The notes: generated by a model not told the origin, from the sequence alone. Positions 52,786 to 62,900 are shown, numbered from the stretch's first letter. The stretch is DNA of 64,000 nt from Desulfobacteraceae bacterium (GCA_014237395.1 JABZFP010000043.1:124001-188000); one strand, 5' to 3'. Numbers and translations: made by a program.

Positions 52786-55200
52786 ATGCTGGAACAGTTT
52801 GAAACGGCAGCCGAAGCACTTCGTCATGTCTGCGACCCACGTCAATTCGATTTTAGCGATACATCCGCGTTGCCGCCGCTGGAAGTGGTGATCGGCCAGG
52901 AGCGCGCGGTACAGGCCATTGATTTCGGCCTTAGCATGAAAAGCGCCGGTTACAATATTTTTGTCACCGGTCCGGTGGGCACCGGGAAACAGACGATCGT
53001 GGGCGATATCGTGGGCAAGTATGCCCGGGAACAGCCCCGCCCCGATGACTGGTGCCTGGTCAATAATTTTCAGGATGAATACCGTCCAGTTGCGATTGCG
53101 GTGCCGGCCGGCCGGGCTTTTGAGTTTTCGAAACGCATGACCAAAGTGGTTGCCGATCTGCGCGCAGCCTTGCCGAAAATTTTTGCCGATAAAGAATTTC
53201 TCGACCGGCAGGCGCGTCTTCAGGAGAAATATGCCCGCACCCAGGAAACCCTGTTCGGCCAGTTGGAAACCAAGGCGGCGGAGAACAATCTCCGCATCAA
53301 CCGGACGAAGATGGGTTACCAGACGCTGGCCTTGAAAGACAACCAGCCCATCACCAAAGAGGATTTTGCCGCCCTGCCCGAAACGGAACAGGCCCGGATC
53401 AAGGAAACCATCCGCGCTTTCCAGTCTGTCATCGAGGAGACGGAACAGAGCACAAGCCAGGTTGTTCAACAGCACCAGTCGGATTTGGAAAAGCTGATGC
53501 AGGAGGCGGCGCTGTTCATTATTCGCCGCCGATTGAATGTCGTCCGCACGGTGTTTGAGGGCTGCCCACCGGTATTGAGCTATCTGGATCACGTTCAGGA
53601 GGATATGCTTGAAAACATCCATTTTTTCCTTCCAACCCCCGAAGAGCATACCACTGCGGGTGAAAATGACAGCCAAATCAGTCCCTTCAGTTTCAAGCGC
53701 TATATCGTCAACGTTTTGGCCGACCGAAAGACCATGCAAGGGGCGCCGGTCATTTTTGAGTCCAACCCGACCTACCAGAATGTGTTGGGCCATATTGAGA
53801 AACGCGCCTATCTCGGCGGAGTGAAGACCGATTTTACAATGGTTCAGGGAGGGGCGCTGCTGCGTGCCAATGGCGGCTACCTGATCATGGAGGTCGAATC
53901 CCTGATGATGAACGCGATGGTATGGGAAGCACTCAAGCGGGCCTTGCAGACCAAACTGCTGGGCATTGAAGATATCGTCTCGGAGATGGGTTACGGCGTG
54001 ACGTCTCTTCGGCCGCAACCGATACCGCTGGATGTCAAGGTGATCCTGATCGGAAGCTATGCGATCTTTGAAACCCTCCAGAATCATGATTCCAAGTTTG
54101 ACAAGATTTTCAAGGTGCGGGCGGATTTCGACTTTGAAACCGATTTAACCCCAGAAACCATTAAGCTTTATGCCCGGTTCATCGCACGAGCCTGCCGTGA
54201 GGAAAACCTTCTGCCGTTCGCAGCGTCGGGTGTGGCGGCGATGGTTGAGTATGGGGAACGGTTTGCCGGGGATCAGCAAAAATTGTCGCTGCGGTTTGGC
54301 CCGATCGTCGGAATTCTGAAGGAAGCCGACTACTGGGCGCGCAAACAGGAAAACGCCGTTATCACCGACGCACATGTTCAGGTCGCTATCCAGAAACGTC
54401 GTTTTCGCTATAACCTTTACGAAGAGAAAATGCGGGAATCTTTCGAAAACGAAAGCGTTTTGCTGGATGTCGAGGGGGTCGAGATCGGTCAGGTGAATGC
54501 CCTGGCCGTCTACCAGATGGGCGATATCGCTTTCGGCCGCCCGAGCCGGATCACGGCGGAAACCTTCATGGGCAAGCCGGGCATCGTCAATATCGAGCGG
54601 GAGGCTGATTTGAGCGGCCGCTCCCATGACAAGGGCGTGATGATTCTGAGCGGCTACCTGGGGCGCACCTTTGCGCAGCAGGCGCCCTTAGGGATTTCCA
54701 TTAGCCTGACTTTCGAACAGAGCTACGGACCGATCGACGGCGATAGCGCTTCCTCTACAGAGCTGTACGTTATTCTCTCGAGTTTGGCCGATCTGCCGAT
54801 TCGGCAGGGCATTGCGGTGACCGGATCAGTCAACCAGAAGGGCGAGATCCAGGCGATCGGCGGTGTCAACCAGAAAATCGAAGGCTATTTCGATGTCTGC
54901 CAAAAGAAAGGGTTGACGGGTTCCCAAGGGGTGATCATCCCGAAAGCCAACCTTGCCAATCTTATGCTGAAAAGGGAGGTGGTGGAAGCCGTGCGTGCCG
55001 GTCGATTTTTTATTTACCAGGTTGCCCATGTCACCGAGGGAATCCATATCCTGACCGGTTTACCGACCGGAACGGCGGATGAAACGGGGGCCTATCCGGC
55101 CGAAAGCGTGTATGGCCGCATCCAGAGCAAGCTGAAATCCTTTCGTGAACGCGCCCGTGAATTGAAGCCCGCCGGGGGCGCGTTGTCGGAAAATGAATGA
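52786..55200 (+). CDS. LonB-like ATP-dependent protease
   Basis: 804 residues. Walker A is GPVGTGKQT (62-70). A long coiled insertion (about 110-300) is typical of the AAA_32/Lon-related group. Walker B-like LRANGGYLIMEVE and the sensor region follow. The S16 protease domain carries Ser in GDSAS (S654) and Lys in VNQK (K697), 43 residues apart as in archaeal-type Lon. It degrades proteins in an ATP-dependent manner, without the N-terminal substrate domain of LonA. There are no other heat-shock genes around it. Confidence 0.93.
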   Translation: MLEQFETAAEALRHVCDPRQFDFSDTSALPPLEVVIGQERAVQAIDFGLSMKSAGYNIFVTGPVGTGKQTIVGDIVGKYAREQPRPDDWCLVNNFQDEYRPVAIAVPAGRAFEFSKRMTKVVADLRAALPKIFADKEFLDRQARLQEKYARTQETLFGQLETKAAENNLRINRTKMGYQTLALKDNQPITKEDFAALPETEQARIKETIRAFQSVIEETEQSTSQVVQQHQSDLEKLMQEAALFIIRRRLNVVRTVFEGCPPVLSYLDHVQEDMLENIHFFLPTPEEHTTAGENDSQISPFSFKRYIVNVLADRKTMQGAPVIFESNPTYQNVLGHIEKRAYLGGVKTDFTMVQGGALLRANGGYLIMEVESLMMNAMVWEALKRALQTKLLGIEDIVSEMGYGVTSLRPQPIPLDVKVILIGSYAIFETLQNHDSKFDKIFKVRADFDFETDLTPETIKLYARFIARACREENLLPFAASGVAAMVEYGERFAGDQQKLSLRFGPIVGILKEADYWARKQENAVITDAHVQVAIQKRRFRYNLYEEKMRESFENESVLLDVEGVEIGQVNALAVYQMGDIAFGRPSRITAETFMGKPGIVNIEREADLSGRSHDKGVMILSGYLGRTFAQQAPLGISISLTFEQSYGPIDGDSASSTELYVILSSLADLPIRQGIAVTGSVNQKGEIQAIGGVNQKIEGYFDVCQKKGLTGSQGVIIPKANLANLMLKREVVEAVRAGRFFIYQVAHVTEGIHILTGLPTGTADETGAYPAESVYGRIQSKLKSFRERARELKPAGGALSENE

Positions 55201-55396
55201 AAACAAGCGGGGGCGACCTACGGTAGATTGATCGACGGGTGGCGATAAAAAGCTTTATCATTTGGGTGATTTCCATTAATGATGGTGCAGGGACGAAGGT
55301 TCCACCGAGGTGGGCCGGACCGGGCTTCTCCCGAAGCGTGTATCGGCGAACAATGATTTTTTGCGGGAAGCTTCCGGCCGGTTATACGGAGATGAC

Positions 55397-56872
55397 ATGA
55401 ATCGCGACAACTATATTGAATCCCTGCGATCGGAACTGCTCGATCTGGTCGAAGAGCACTTATCGCCGGTTGCCTTGCGATACGGATACAGCGAAGTGCC
55501 GCTGGAGGCCACCATCAAATGGCGGCCGCTGGTGCTCGTGCTGGGCAACTATTCTTCAGGCAAATCAACCCTGATCAATGATTTTCTGGGCATCAAGATT
55601 CAGGCCACCGGGCAGGCGCCTACGGACGATTCCTTCACGGTCATTACCTATGGCGAACCGGATGCAAATGCTTCGCCGCAGACAGTGCAGGTCGTGGAGT
55701 CGCGTGACGGCAAATTTTTGCTAAACGATCCCGAGTATCCTTTTGAAACCTTGAAGCGCTACGGACAGCGCTTCGCCGCCCATTTTCGGCTCAAAAAAGT
55801 CAATTCGCCATTTCTCGAAAACCTGGCCATTATCGACACGCCCGGCATGCTGGACAGCATCACCGAGCGGGATCGTGGCTACAACTACCAGGAAGTCATC
55901 GGTGACCTGGCGCAGATGGCGGATCTCGTGCTGGTGCTTTTCGATCCGCACAAGGCCGGCACCGTTCGCGAAACCCATACCAGCCTCAGGGATACCCTTC
56001 CGGCCAAAACCTTTGAAGATCGGGTTCTTTTTGTACTGAACCGTATCGACGAATGCGCGTCGTTGATCGATCTGCTGCAGGTGTACGGCACCCTTTGCTG
56101 GAACCTCTCCCAAATGACGGGCCGGAAAGACATCCCGCCGATTCGCCTGACCTATTCTCCCCATGCCATGCCCACCCCGCTGGGCGAGTTGGGAAAAGAT
56201 CTCGACTATCTCCACTATCTCGACAACCAGAGAATGGAGCTTAAAGAAGCGGTTCTGCAGGCACCGCGCTACCGATTGGACAACCTGGCCACATTTGTTG
56301 AAACCCATGCCGAGAGGCTTTCGCACTTACTGGAAGCACTCGTCAGCTATGGGACCCGCGCCAACAAATACCGCTTCAAGCAAGTCATGCTGGGACTGCT
56401 CATCGGTTTGATCGCCGGGGGGGCGATCGCCGCAGGATTGGTGGGCGGAGGGCTTCTGGCCCCCGACCCCTATCTTCTGGGCGCCATCGGGGGTGGGGGT
56501 GGCCTGCTGGTGTTCGTGCTCTGGATGAGTACCATCGGGCGCTGGTTGCGACGGCGTTTCCACCGGGAGCAGCTAAAGCAGCTTGATCGATTGACCCCGC
56601 TACGCAACCAGACCCGCCGCGACAGCTGGCAATCCGTGCGGGATCTGGTGTATATGACGTTGAAACGAACGGAAGGTCGCCTTGCGCTCAAACAGGCCAA
56701 AACCGAGCTTCAGGCCGTCACCCGCGTCTACCAGGAAGGGTCGAAAGACATCCGCGAAGCCTTGAACGAGCTGTCAACGCTGGGCGTCCATGAAGCACCG
56801 GCCTGGGCAGCCGGCAAGGGCGGGGATGCCCATCGTGAATTCCCTTTTTCAGAGCTCTCCCGCGAGGATTGA
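55397..56872 (+). CDS. Dynamin-like GTPase with membrane hairpin
   Basis: 491 residues from ATG 55397. G1 is GNYSSGKST (50-58), G2 region APTDDSFTV, G3 DTPGML and G4 NRID. After the G domain and a helical region comes a hydrophobic pair (about 330-380, GLLIGLIAGGAIAAGLVGGGLLAP and LLVFVLWMSTIG) and a basic tail. This is the layout of bacterial dynamin/EHD-like proteins, which remodel or tether membranes. The target membrane is unknown. Confidence 0.9.
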   Translation: MNRDNYIESLRSELLDLVEEHLSPVALRYGYSEVPLEATIKWRPLVLVLGNYSSGKSTLINDFLGIKIQATGQAPTDDSFTVITYGEPDANASPQTVQVVESRDGKFLLNDPEYPFETLKRYGQRFAAHFRLKKVNSPFLENLAIIDTPGMLDSITERDRGYNYQEVIGDLAQMADLVLVLFDPHKAGTVRETHTSLRDTLPAKTFEDRVLFVLNRIDECASLIDLLQVYGTLCWNLSQMTGRKDIPPIRLTYSPHAMPTPLGELGKDLDYLHYLDNQRMELKEAVLQAPRYRLDNLATFVETHAERLSHLLEALVSYGTRANKYRFKQVMLGLLIGLIAGGAIAAGLVGGGLLAPDPYLLGAIGGGGGLLVFVLWMSTIGRWLRRRFHREQLKQLDRLTPLRNQTRRDSWQSVRDLVYMTLKRTEGRLALKQAKTELQAVTRVYQEGSKDIREALNELSTLGVHEAPAWAAGKGGDAHREFPFSELSRED

Positions 56873-56959
56873 TCGGGCACATCCCTGTTCGATGCGGCAC
56901 TCCCCGGACGGCCCCGTCCTTCCCCCGCCCCTGTTCGTGATCAAAGGATCATGACCGGT

Positions 56960-57502
56960 TTATCGAGGAAGGGGGTTTACCATGCCGGATTGGGCCATCA
57001 TCAGTCCGGCGATGGTTTTAGCGTCTCGAATCTTTCCTGTGCGGATCATTTCCAGCGCTTCCCCATAGTGGAATTCATGGACATCGAGGATTTCATCCGC
57101 GTCCAGTTGCTGTTTGGCCGGCAGGAGGGCTTCCGCCCGGTAGAGATGAATGATTTCATCCGAATAGGCCGGCACCGGCATGATCGCACCCAATGGATGC
57201 CATCGCGCCGCGGTGAAACCGATCTCCTCGGTGAGTTCGCGCTGGGCGCATACCAGGGGCGATTCTCCCGGCTCCATCGTTCCGGCCGGTATTTCCCATA
57301 TGCTGCCGCCAACGGCATAGCGGAACTGCCGTATCAAGACGACCCGGCCCTGTTCCGTTACCGGGACGATGGCGGCTGCACCGGGGTGGCGGATGACATC
57401 CAGGGTCGCATCAACGCCATTGGGAAGGGTGACGCGGTCGCGGTGGAGGGCAAACACCCGTCCTTCGTGGACAACCGTTGATTCATTGCAGTGGGAGGAC
57501 AT
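56960..57502 (-). CDS. Nudix hydrolase, ADP-ribose pyrophosphatase type
   Basis: 180 residues from ATG 57502 (AAAGGGGAACC upstream). The complete Nudix box is GTMEPGESPLVCAQRELTEEIGF. The preceding RQFRYAVGGSIWEIPAG is the ADP-ribose pyrophosphatase motif. Expected product pair is AMP and ribose-5-phosphate. It converges with the dynamin-like gene; GGACG-GCCC-CGTCC (56906-56919) lies between. Confidence 0.93.
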   Translation of the reverse strand: MSSHCNESTVVHEGRVFALHRDRVTLPNGVDATLDVIRHPGAAAIVPVTEQGRVVLIRQFRYAVGGSIWEIPAGTMEPGESPLVCAQRELTEEIGFTAARWHPLGAIMPVPAYSDEIIHLYRAEALLPAKQQLDADEILDVHEFHYGEALEMIRTGKIRDAKTIAGLMMAQSGMVNPLPR

Positions 57503-57741
57503 GGTTCCCCTTTCGCGTGGTGTGATGTGATGATGCGCAATGGCCAAGGGGGCGCAGCTTGCGCTTGCCGGTATACTTATCGAACCCTGGTACCCTGTCA
57601 AGCGTCACATGGCGCAACTGGAGAAAGCGGTTCGATGACGCCTGTAGATTGACGACGGCGACCGGCATGCCCACCTTGAAGCTGAAGATCACCTGCGCTC
57701 ACGATGGGGTGCATGGAAATCCGGTGCCGGGAATCGCTGCC

Positions 57742-58275
57742 ATGAAACGATGGAACACATTGATCGTCCCGCTGATGGCGGGCCTAACATTGCAGGGCTG
57801 CACGGTTATCTCGCCCAAGATGATGGCCGATGCTTTGACGGATGTATCTTTCACCGAACTGTCACATCATGCCGACACGTATCGGGGTCAGACCGTTATA
57901 CTGGGAGGCCATGTCATCGAGGTGCGCAACGAAGCCCGGCAGACGATTATCGTGGTGCTGCAGACCCCCCTGGGTTCCGGTCAGGAACCCCTGCCGCCTG
58001 ACCGCTCGGAGGGGCGGTTTATGCTGCAGCATGACGGATTTCTCGATCCGGAAGTTTTCGCCAAAGGACGAACCCTTACCGCAGCGGGCGAGGTTACAGG
58101 CGTTATCCGGGAGATGATCGATCATGAACCCTACGATTACATCCTGCTGGCGTCCCGTGAAATCCACCTGTGGGAACGCGCGGAAGATTTGTACCGTTAT
58201 CCGTATCCTTATCGATCACCTCTTTATGATCCCTGGTATCATCGACATCCCTCGCGCCGCTATCGCTATCGTTAG
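57742..58275 (+). CDS. Slp-family outer-membrane lipoprotein
   Basis: 177 residues. Signal peptide with lipobox LTLQGC. The domain that follows (FTELSHHADTYRGQTVILGGHVIEVRNEARQTIIVVLQTPL ... RGEVTG-like VIREMIDHEPYDYILLASREIHLWE) is that of the Slp/YeaY lipoproteins, which respond to carbon starvation or acid in enterobacteria. The tail is unusually rich in Tyr, Pro and Arg (YRYPYPYRSPLYDPWYHRHPSRRYRYR). The ribosome site is weak. Confidence 0.88.
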   Translation: MKRWNTLIVPLMAGLTLQGCTVISPKMMADALTDVSFTELSHHADTYRGQTVILGGHVIEVRNEARQTIIVVLQTPLGSGQEPLPPDRSEGRFMLQHDGFLDPEVFAKGRTLTAAGEVTGVIREMIDHEPYDYILLASREIHLWERAEDLYRYPYPYRSPLYDPWYHRHPSRRYRYR

Positions 58276-58355
58276 CGAAGGGGGGCGCCGAATGTTTTGA
58301 CGATTGCTTATGAAGAGCGCGTATCGCTCGAACACCATTGTCAGGAGGTAACCGC

Positions 58356-58865
58356 ATGACGACTATCGAGGATGCTATCACCAAAGCGATTGACTATGAA
58401 ACCCGTATCCGTGATCTTTACCGCGATGCGGTCGACGGGACCCAAGACCCCAAGGGCAAACGGGTTTTTCAGGCGCTGGCCGATGATGAACAGCGGCATA
58501 TCGATTATCTCGAGGCCAAGCGCACCCAATGGCATGCGGAGGGACGGATCCGTTTTGAATCGCTGACATCGCTCATTCCGGACGCCAAGCGCCTCATGGC
58601 GGAGGTGGACGCGCTGAAAGAGACCATGGCCGGCGAGGATCGACGGGATGAAAAACGCATGTTGAGCAAGGCACTGCAGGTGGAGGTTGAAACCAGTGCC
58701 TTCTATCGCGATATGGTGGCGCAAATGGAGGGCGACGCCCGCGTCATGTTTGCGCGGTTCCTGGAGATCGAGGATGGTCATATCGCCGCGGTCCAGGCCG
58801 AGTTGGATTATATTAGCCACACGGGGTTCTGGTTCGATTTTCAGGAATTCGATATGGAATACTGA
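58356..58865 (+). CDS. Ferritin-like (rubrerythrin-type) protein
   Basis: 169 residues; CAGGAGGTAACCGC before the ATG. Di-iron ligands appear in IDYETRIRDLYRDAV, DDEQRHIDYLEAK, VEVETSAFYRDMV and FLEIEDGHIAAVQAEL. The C-terminus ends WFDFQEFDMEY, with no rubredoxin domain. It probably reduces peroxide or handles iron near the Rnf genes. A hairpin lies just past the stop. Confidence 0.9.
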   Translation: MTTIEDAITKAIDYETRIRDLYRDAVDGTQDPKGKRVFQALADDEQRHIDYLEAKRTQWHAEGRIRFESLTSLIPDAKRLMAEVDALKETMAGEDRRDEKRMLSKALQVEVETSAFYRDMVAQMEGDARVMFARFLEIEDGHIAAVQAELDYISHTGFWFDFQEFDMEY

Positions 58866-58897
58866 TTGCCGGAACCCCGCGCCATCATCGACAAACC

Positions 58898-58935
58898 GCC
58901 CCTGGCAGCCGCTTCGATCGATCTCTGCCAGGGGC
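58898..58935 (+). terminator. Stem-loop after the ferritin-like gene
   Basis: GCCCCTGGCAG (58898-58908) and CTGCCAGGGGC (58925-58935) form a perfect 11-bp stem with a 16-base loop. There is no U-run. It separates this transcript from the rnf promoter. Confidence 0.5.
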
Positions 58936-58985
58936 TTGCGCTATCCCCCAATCAATCCCCGCACCAAAATTCCCGTCCTTTAGTC

Positions 58986-59090
58986 TTGACACAAAATATG
59001 ATCTTTAATATTAGCACTCCTTTGGTCAAACGTGAGTCGATTCTATTTTTGTCGCTGGAAATGGCGCCGGTGTTTGGATCGAACCCGGCG
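58986..59090 (+). promoter_or_regulatory. Promoter and leader of rnfCDGEAB
   Basis: TTGACA (58986-58991) and TATTAG (59009-59014) with a 17-bp spacer give a sigma-70-type promoter. In the leader, CGCCGG (59065-59070) and CCGGCG (59085-59090) form a hairpin just before the AAGGAG of rnfC. Confidence 0.55.
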
Positions 59091-59106
59091 GTTGCAAGGA
59101 GACTTT

Positions 59107-60471
59107 ATGGCAGCATCCGTCCAAGCTTTTGGAGGCAGTGGAACCTTTAAACACGGGGTCCATCCACCGGAGCGGAAACATTTTTCCGAAGATCTTCCCA
59201 TCGAAGTAGTCCCAAGCCCCAAGCAGGTGCTGCTGCCCATGCTGCAACACGTAGGAGCGCCCAGCATCCCGGTGGTCAAAGCCAAGGATGTGGTGGCCTT
59301 TGGCGATATGGTATGCAAAAGCGGCGGGTTTGTCTCCGCACCCCTGCATGCCCCCATAGCCGGGAAAGTGCTGAAATCCGCAGTGACCACCCTGCCCAAC
59401 GGCCGGCATGTGCAGGTGATTCCCATCAAGGCCGATGGCGAGCAGGTGGAAGGCCCGGCGCTAATGGCGGAAATCCTCGGTGGAGAATGGCCGCTGGACA
59501 GTCTGGGGCAATATGACCGCGCCACCATTACGGAAGCCATCGCCAACGCCGGGATCGTGGGCCTCGGTGGGGCGGCCTTTCCGGCACACGTGAAATACAC
59601 GCCCAACGATGACAAACCAGTGGACACGGTCCTGATCAATGGTTGTGAGTGTGAGCCATACCTCACACCGGATTATCGCGTCATGCTGGAAGGTACCCAG
59701 GCCGTCATTGCCGGTGCGATTCTGGCGGGGCGTGCCGCCGGCGCCCGGGATATCATTATCGGAATCGAAGACAACAAACCCGAAGCGGTCAAGGTCCTGC
59801 AAGACGCCGCGCAGGGAACCGATGTCAAAATTGCGGTGCTTAAAACCAAATATCCCCAAGGAAGTGAAAAACAGCTCATCATGGCGGTTTTGAAGCGGGA
59901 GGTCCCGCTGGGCGGGCTGCCCCTCGACGTGGGCGTGGCGGTCAGCAATGTGGGAACGGCGGCGGCCATTGCAAGGGCCGTTATGCGGGGTAAACCCCTG
60001 ACGCACCGGGTGGTGAGTGTCACCGGCAGCGGTATTCGGAATCCCAAAAACCTCCTGGTACCCATCGGTATCAGCTACCATGAATTGATCGATTATTGCG
60101 GTGGATTGAAGGAAGATGCGGCCCGCATCATTTCCGGCGGACCCATGATGGGGTTCGCGTTTGCCAATCTTGATGCACCCGTGACCAAAGGCACCAGCGC
60201 CATGACGGTGCTGACGGCGGAAGATGTCCGCAAGGCCGAGGAAACCGCGTGTATTCGTTGCGGACGCTGTGTCGATGCCTGCCCAATGAATCTGGTACCG
60301 ACCAAGATCGCTTTAGCCAGTCGGGCCAAGGACGTGGATCTGGCGCAGGCCTATCACATCATGGCCTGTTTCGAATGCGGTTCCTGTGCCTTTACCTGCC
60401 CGGCCAGCATTCCTCTGGTGCAGCTGGTCCGCACCGGCAAGGCCCAGGTCATCGCCAGTCAGCGCAAATAA
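59107..60471 (+). CDS. rnfC: Rnf complex subunit C
   Basis: 454 residues; AAGGAG five bases before the ATG. The NADH/FMN-binding site is GIVGLGGAAFPAHVKY, followed by NGCECEPYLTPDYR. Two [4Fe-4S] motifs lie near the C-terminus: CIRCGRCVDACP and CFECGSCAFTCP. RnfC is the cytoplasmic NAD-binding subunit of the ion-pumping ferredoxin:NAD oxidoreductase. It starts the operon C-D-G-E-A-B, the order found in many bacteria. Confidence 0.97.
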   Translation: MAASVQAFGGSGTFKHGVHPPERKHFSEDLPIEVVPSPKQVLLPMLQHVGAPSIPVVKAKDVVAFGDMVCKSGGFVSAPLHAPIAGKVLKSAVTTLPNGRHVQVIPIKADGEQVEGPALMAEILGGEWPLDSLGQYDRATITEAIANAGIVGLGGAAFPAHVKYTPNDDKPVDTVLINGCECEPYLTPDYRVMLEGTQAVIAGAILAGRAAGARDIIIGIEDNKPEAVKVLQDAAQGTDVKIAVLKTKYPQGSEKQLIMAVLKREVPLGGLPLDVGVAVSNVGTAAAIARAVMRGKPLTHRVVSVTGSGIRNPKNLLVPIGISYHELIDYCGGLKEDAARIISGGPMMGFAFANLDAPVTKGTSAMTVLTAEDVRKAEETACIRCGRCVDACPMNLVPTKIALASRAKDVDLAQAYHIMACFECGSCAFTCPASIPLVQLVRTGKAQVIASQRK

Positions 60472-60558
60472 ATGATGGCAGCCGTTCCCGTCTGACAGGC
60501 CGAGACGGATAGTGCTTTCGGAACGCAAACGATAAACCTTTACGAGTCTGTTTAACGG

Positions 60559-61557
60559 ATGATTATGACGGAAAATTCTCAAACGACGACGTCCGAACCC
60601 AGCGCCGCGGCGCCCGTGATCCATGTGTCACCATCGCCGCATTTGTCCAATCAAGCCCTAACGACCCAGCGCATCATGCTCGATGTGGTCATCGGACTTC
60701 TGCCGGTGGTGCTGATGGCGCTCTATGTGTTTCGCCTGTATGCCGTCAAACAACTGGCCATCTGTGTTGTCAGTTGTTTGGCCGCGGAAGCCCTCTTCAC
60801 CAAAATGCGCGGCCGGTCCCTGCCCCTGAAAGACTGTTCCGCACTGGTGACCGGCGTCATCCTGGCCTTGTCTTTGCCCGGACCGGCGCCCTGGTATGTG
60901 GGCTTTATCGCATCCTTCGTGGCCATCGGTATCGGTAAGACGATTTTCGGCGGCGTCGGGATGAACCTGTTCAATCCGGCCATGGTCGGGCGGGCGTTTG
61001 TCATGATCGCGTTTGCCAGTGTGCTGGCCGCCGCCGGGTATCAGGATGCGGGCAGCGCCGTCGATGCGGTCACCCAGGCGACCCCGATGGATACCTTCAA
61101 GCAGACCGGCGTGGCGGCGCCGCTGTCCGCCCTGTTCTTTGGATTGACCAATGGCTCTCTCGGTGAAACCAGCGCGTTGGCCTGCCTGATCGGCGGCCTG
61201 TTCCTATGCATTCGCCGAACGGCCTCATGGGAAATCCCGGCGGGAGTCATCCTGGCGGTCGCCGTTTTCGGCGGCATCGCGAACCTGATCAACCCGGATG
61301 CGGCCTGGACGGTGCTGCATCATCTGCTGGGGGGATCCTTGCTGTTCGGCGCCTTTTTTATCGCGACAGACCCGGTATCCAGCCCGTTGACGCCGAAGGG
61401 TAAGTTCATCTTCGGCCTTGGTGTTGGCGCGCTCATCATGCTGCTGCGGCTATTCAGCGGCTATCCGGAGGGCGTCATGTTTGCCGTGCTCCTGATGAAT
61501 GGTCTGACACCGCTGATCAATCGCTGGACCATCCCGCAACCGCTAGGAGCCCAGTAA
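60559..61557 (+). CDS. rnfD: Rnf complex subunit D
   Basis: 332 residues with about eight to ten membrane segments, homologous to NqrB. The covalent-FMN threonine probably lies in AVTQATPMDTFKQ near residue 175. It forms part of the ion channel in the membrane. Two ATGs (60559, 60565) are possible starts. Confidence 0.95.
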   Translation: MIMTENSQTTTSEPSAAAPVIHVSPSPHLSNQALTTQRIMLDVVIGLLPVVLMALYVFRLYAVKQLAICVVSCLAAEALFTKMRGRSLPLKDCSALVTGVILALSLPGPAPWYVGFIASFVAIGIGKTIFGGVGMNLFNPAMVGRAFVMIAFASVLAAAGYQDAGSAVDAVTQATPMDTFKQTGVAAPLSALFFGLTNGSLGETSALACLIGGLFLCIRRTASWEIPAGVILAVAVFGGIANLINPDAAWTVLHHLLGGSLLFGAFFIATDPVSSPLTPKGKFIFGLGVGALIMLLRLFSGYPEGVMFAVLLMNGLTPLINRWTIPQPLGAQ

Positions 61558-61624
61558 AAGGGTGGATGAAAGGGTTATGTTTTTAAGGGTTCACCGACAT
61601 AGATGAGGAGATAATAGGCGCGGC

Positions 61625-62263
61625 ATGACAGAAAACGTGAAGACCAATTTTATTTCCCAAACCTGGCTGGTCCTGTTATTGGCGATATGTTTCGGGGCGC
61701 TTTTGGCCGGGATGCAGATTACGCTGGGGCCGACCATCGAAGCCAACAAGATCAACGAAACCCTGGAGAAGGTCCCGGAAATGGTGTTCGGGGCCGATCA
61801 TGCCCAGGAATTGGCCGACCGGAAGCAAGTCGTGGACGTGACGCCGATTTCGGTCGGCGTCGAAAAGGCGGGCAAAACCATACGGTACAGTGTTTTTGAA
61901 GCCAAAACCGAGGGCCAGTTGGCGGGATGGGTCGTCAAGACCGCCGGGCAGGGATATGCTGACAAAATCGAAATGCTGATCGGATTGGATCCCATGATCG
62001 AGAAAATTACCGGGATATTCGTGCTCGATCAGAAAGAAACGCCCGGCCTCGGCAATAAGATCGTCACCGACGAATGGCGCTCCCAGTTTCTGGCCAAAGC
62101 CACGGCCCAGCCCCTGGCAACCGTGAAAGGCAAAGCCTCGGCCGGTAATGAGATCGACGCCATTACCGGGGCCACCATTTCTTCCAAGGCGGTGACCGAC
62201 ATTGTCAACGCAGCGGTCCATAATCTGCGTAATCCATTGATTGAAAAGGCAAAAGGAAAGTAG
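61625..62263 (+). CDS. rnfG: Rnf complex subunit G
   Basis: 212 residues. One N-terminal membrane helix (LVLLLAICFGALLAGM), then a periplasmic domain ending in the FMN-attachment motif DAITGATISS, where the Thr carries covalent FMN. Paralogue of NqrC. It passes electrons on the outer side of the membrane. GAGGAG lies 14 bases before the ATG. Confidence 0.96.
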   Translation: MTENVKTNFISQTWLVLLLAICFGALLAGMQITLGPTIEANKINETLEKVPEMVFGADHAQELADRKQVVDVTPISVGVEKAGKTIRYSVFEAKTEGQLAGWVVKTAGQGYADKIEMLIGLDPMIEKITGIFVLDQKETPGLGNKIVTDEWRSQFLAKATAQPLATVKGKASAGNEIDAITGATISSKAVTDIVNAAVHNLRNPLIEKAKGK

Positions 62264-62265
62264 TT

Positions 62266-62895
62266 ATGGCGGAACAACCCACAGCCCTGGAACGTTTCAT
62301 TCAGGGTATTTTGCCCGAAAACCCGGTTTTCAGACAGTTGCTCGGGCTTTGCCCGACATTGGCGGTGACCAACAACATGAAATCCGCGGTGACCATGGCC
62401 GGCGCGGTACTGTTCGTGCTCTTCTGCGCCAATGTCATCACCAGTCTGATCCGCAATTTGCTCAAGCCACATTTACGCATCGTCATCTTCACCCTGACGA
62501 TCGCGACCTTCGTGACGATCGCCGACCGTTTTTTGGCGGCCTATCTCTACCAGATGAGCAAGACCCTGGGGCCCTACATTCCGCTGATCATCGTCAATTG
62601 CATTATCATTTGCCGCTGTGAAGTGTGTGCTTCCAAGCAGGGTGTGATCACGGCCGGGGCGGATGCCATCGGGCAATCCATCGGGTTCGGTCTGGCCCTT
62701 TCGGCGATTGCCGCGGTGCGAGAGATTCTGGGCACTGGCATGTTCTTCGAAATGCGTGTTCTTCCGGCCGCCTGGCCGGACTGGGTGATTATGGTGCTGC
62801 CCCCCGGAGCGTTTCTCACCTTCGGCCTCCTGATCGGATTGGTGAATTGGTACGAATCCGTTCGCACCCCCAAAGCCGGAAAAAGTGAGGGCTAA
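62266..62895 (+). CDS. rnfE: Rnf complex subunit E
   Basis: 209 residues, about six membrane segments. Cysteines in LGLCPTLAVTNN and IVNCIIICR match the intramembrane Fe-S ligand positions shared with RnfA. It starts two bases after the rnfG stop. It is paired with RnfA in antiparallel topology, as in NqrD/NqrE. Confidence 0.96.
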   Translation: MAEQPTALERFIQGILPENPVFRQLLGLCPTLAVTNNMKSAVTMAGAVLFVLFCANVITSLIRNLLKPHLRIVIFTLTIATFVTIADRFLAAYLYQMSKTLGPYIPLIIVNCIIICRCEVCASKQGVITAGADAIGQSIGFGLALSAIAAVREILGTGMFFEMRVLPAAWPDWVIMVLPPGAFLTFGLLIGLVNWYESVRTPKAGKSEG

Positions 62896-62900
62896 ACAAC

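Noticed and set aside
52708..54087. Minus-strand open frame of 459 codons opposite the LonB-like gene
   Set aside because: Antisense shadow; the plus strand has complete AAA and S16 protease motifs.
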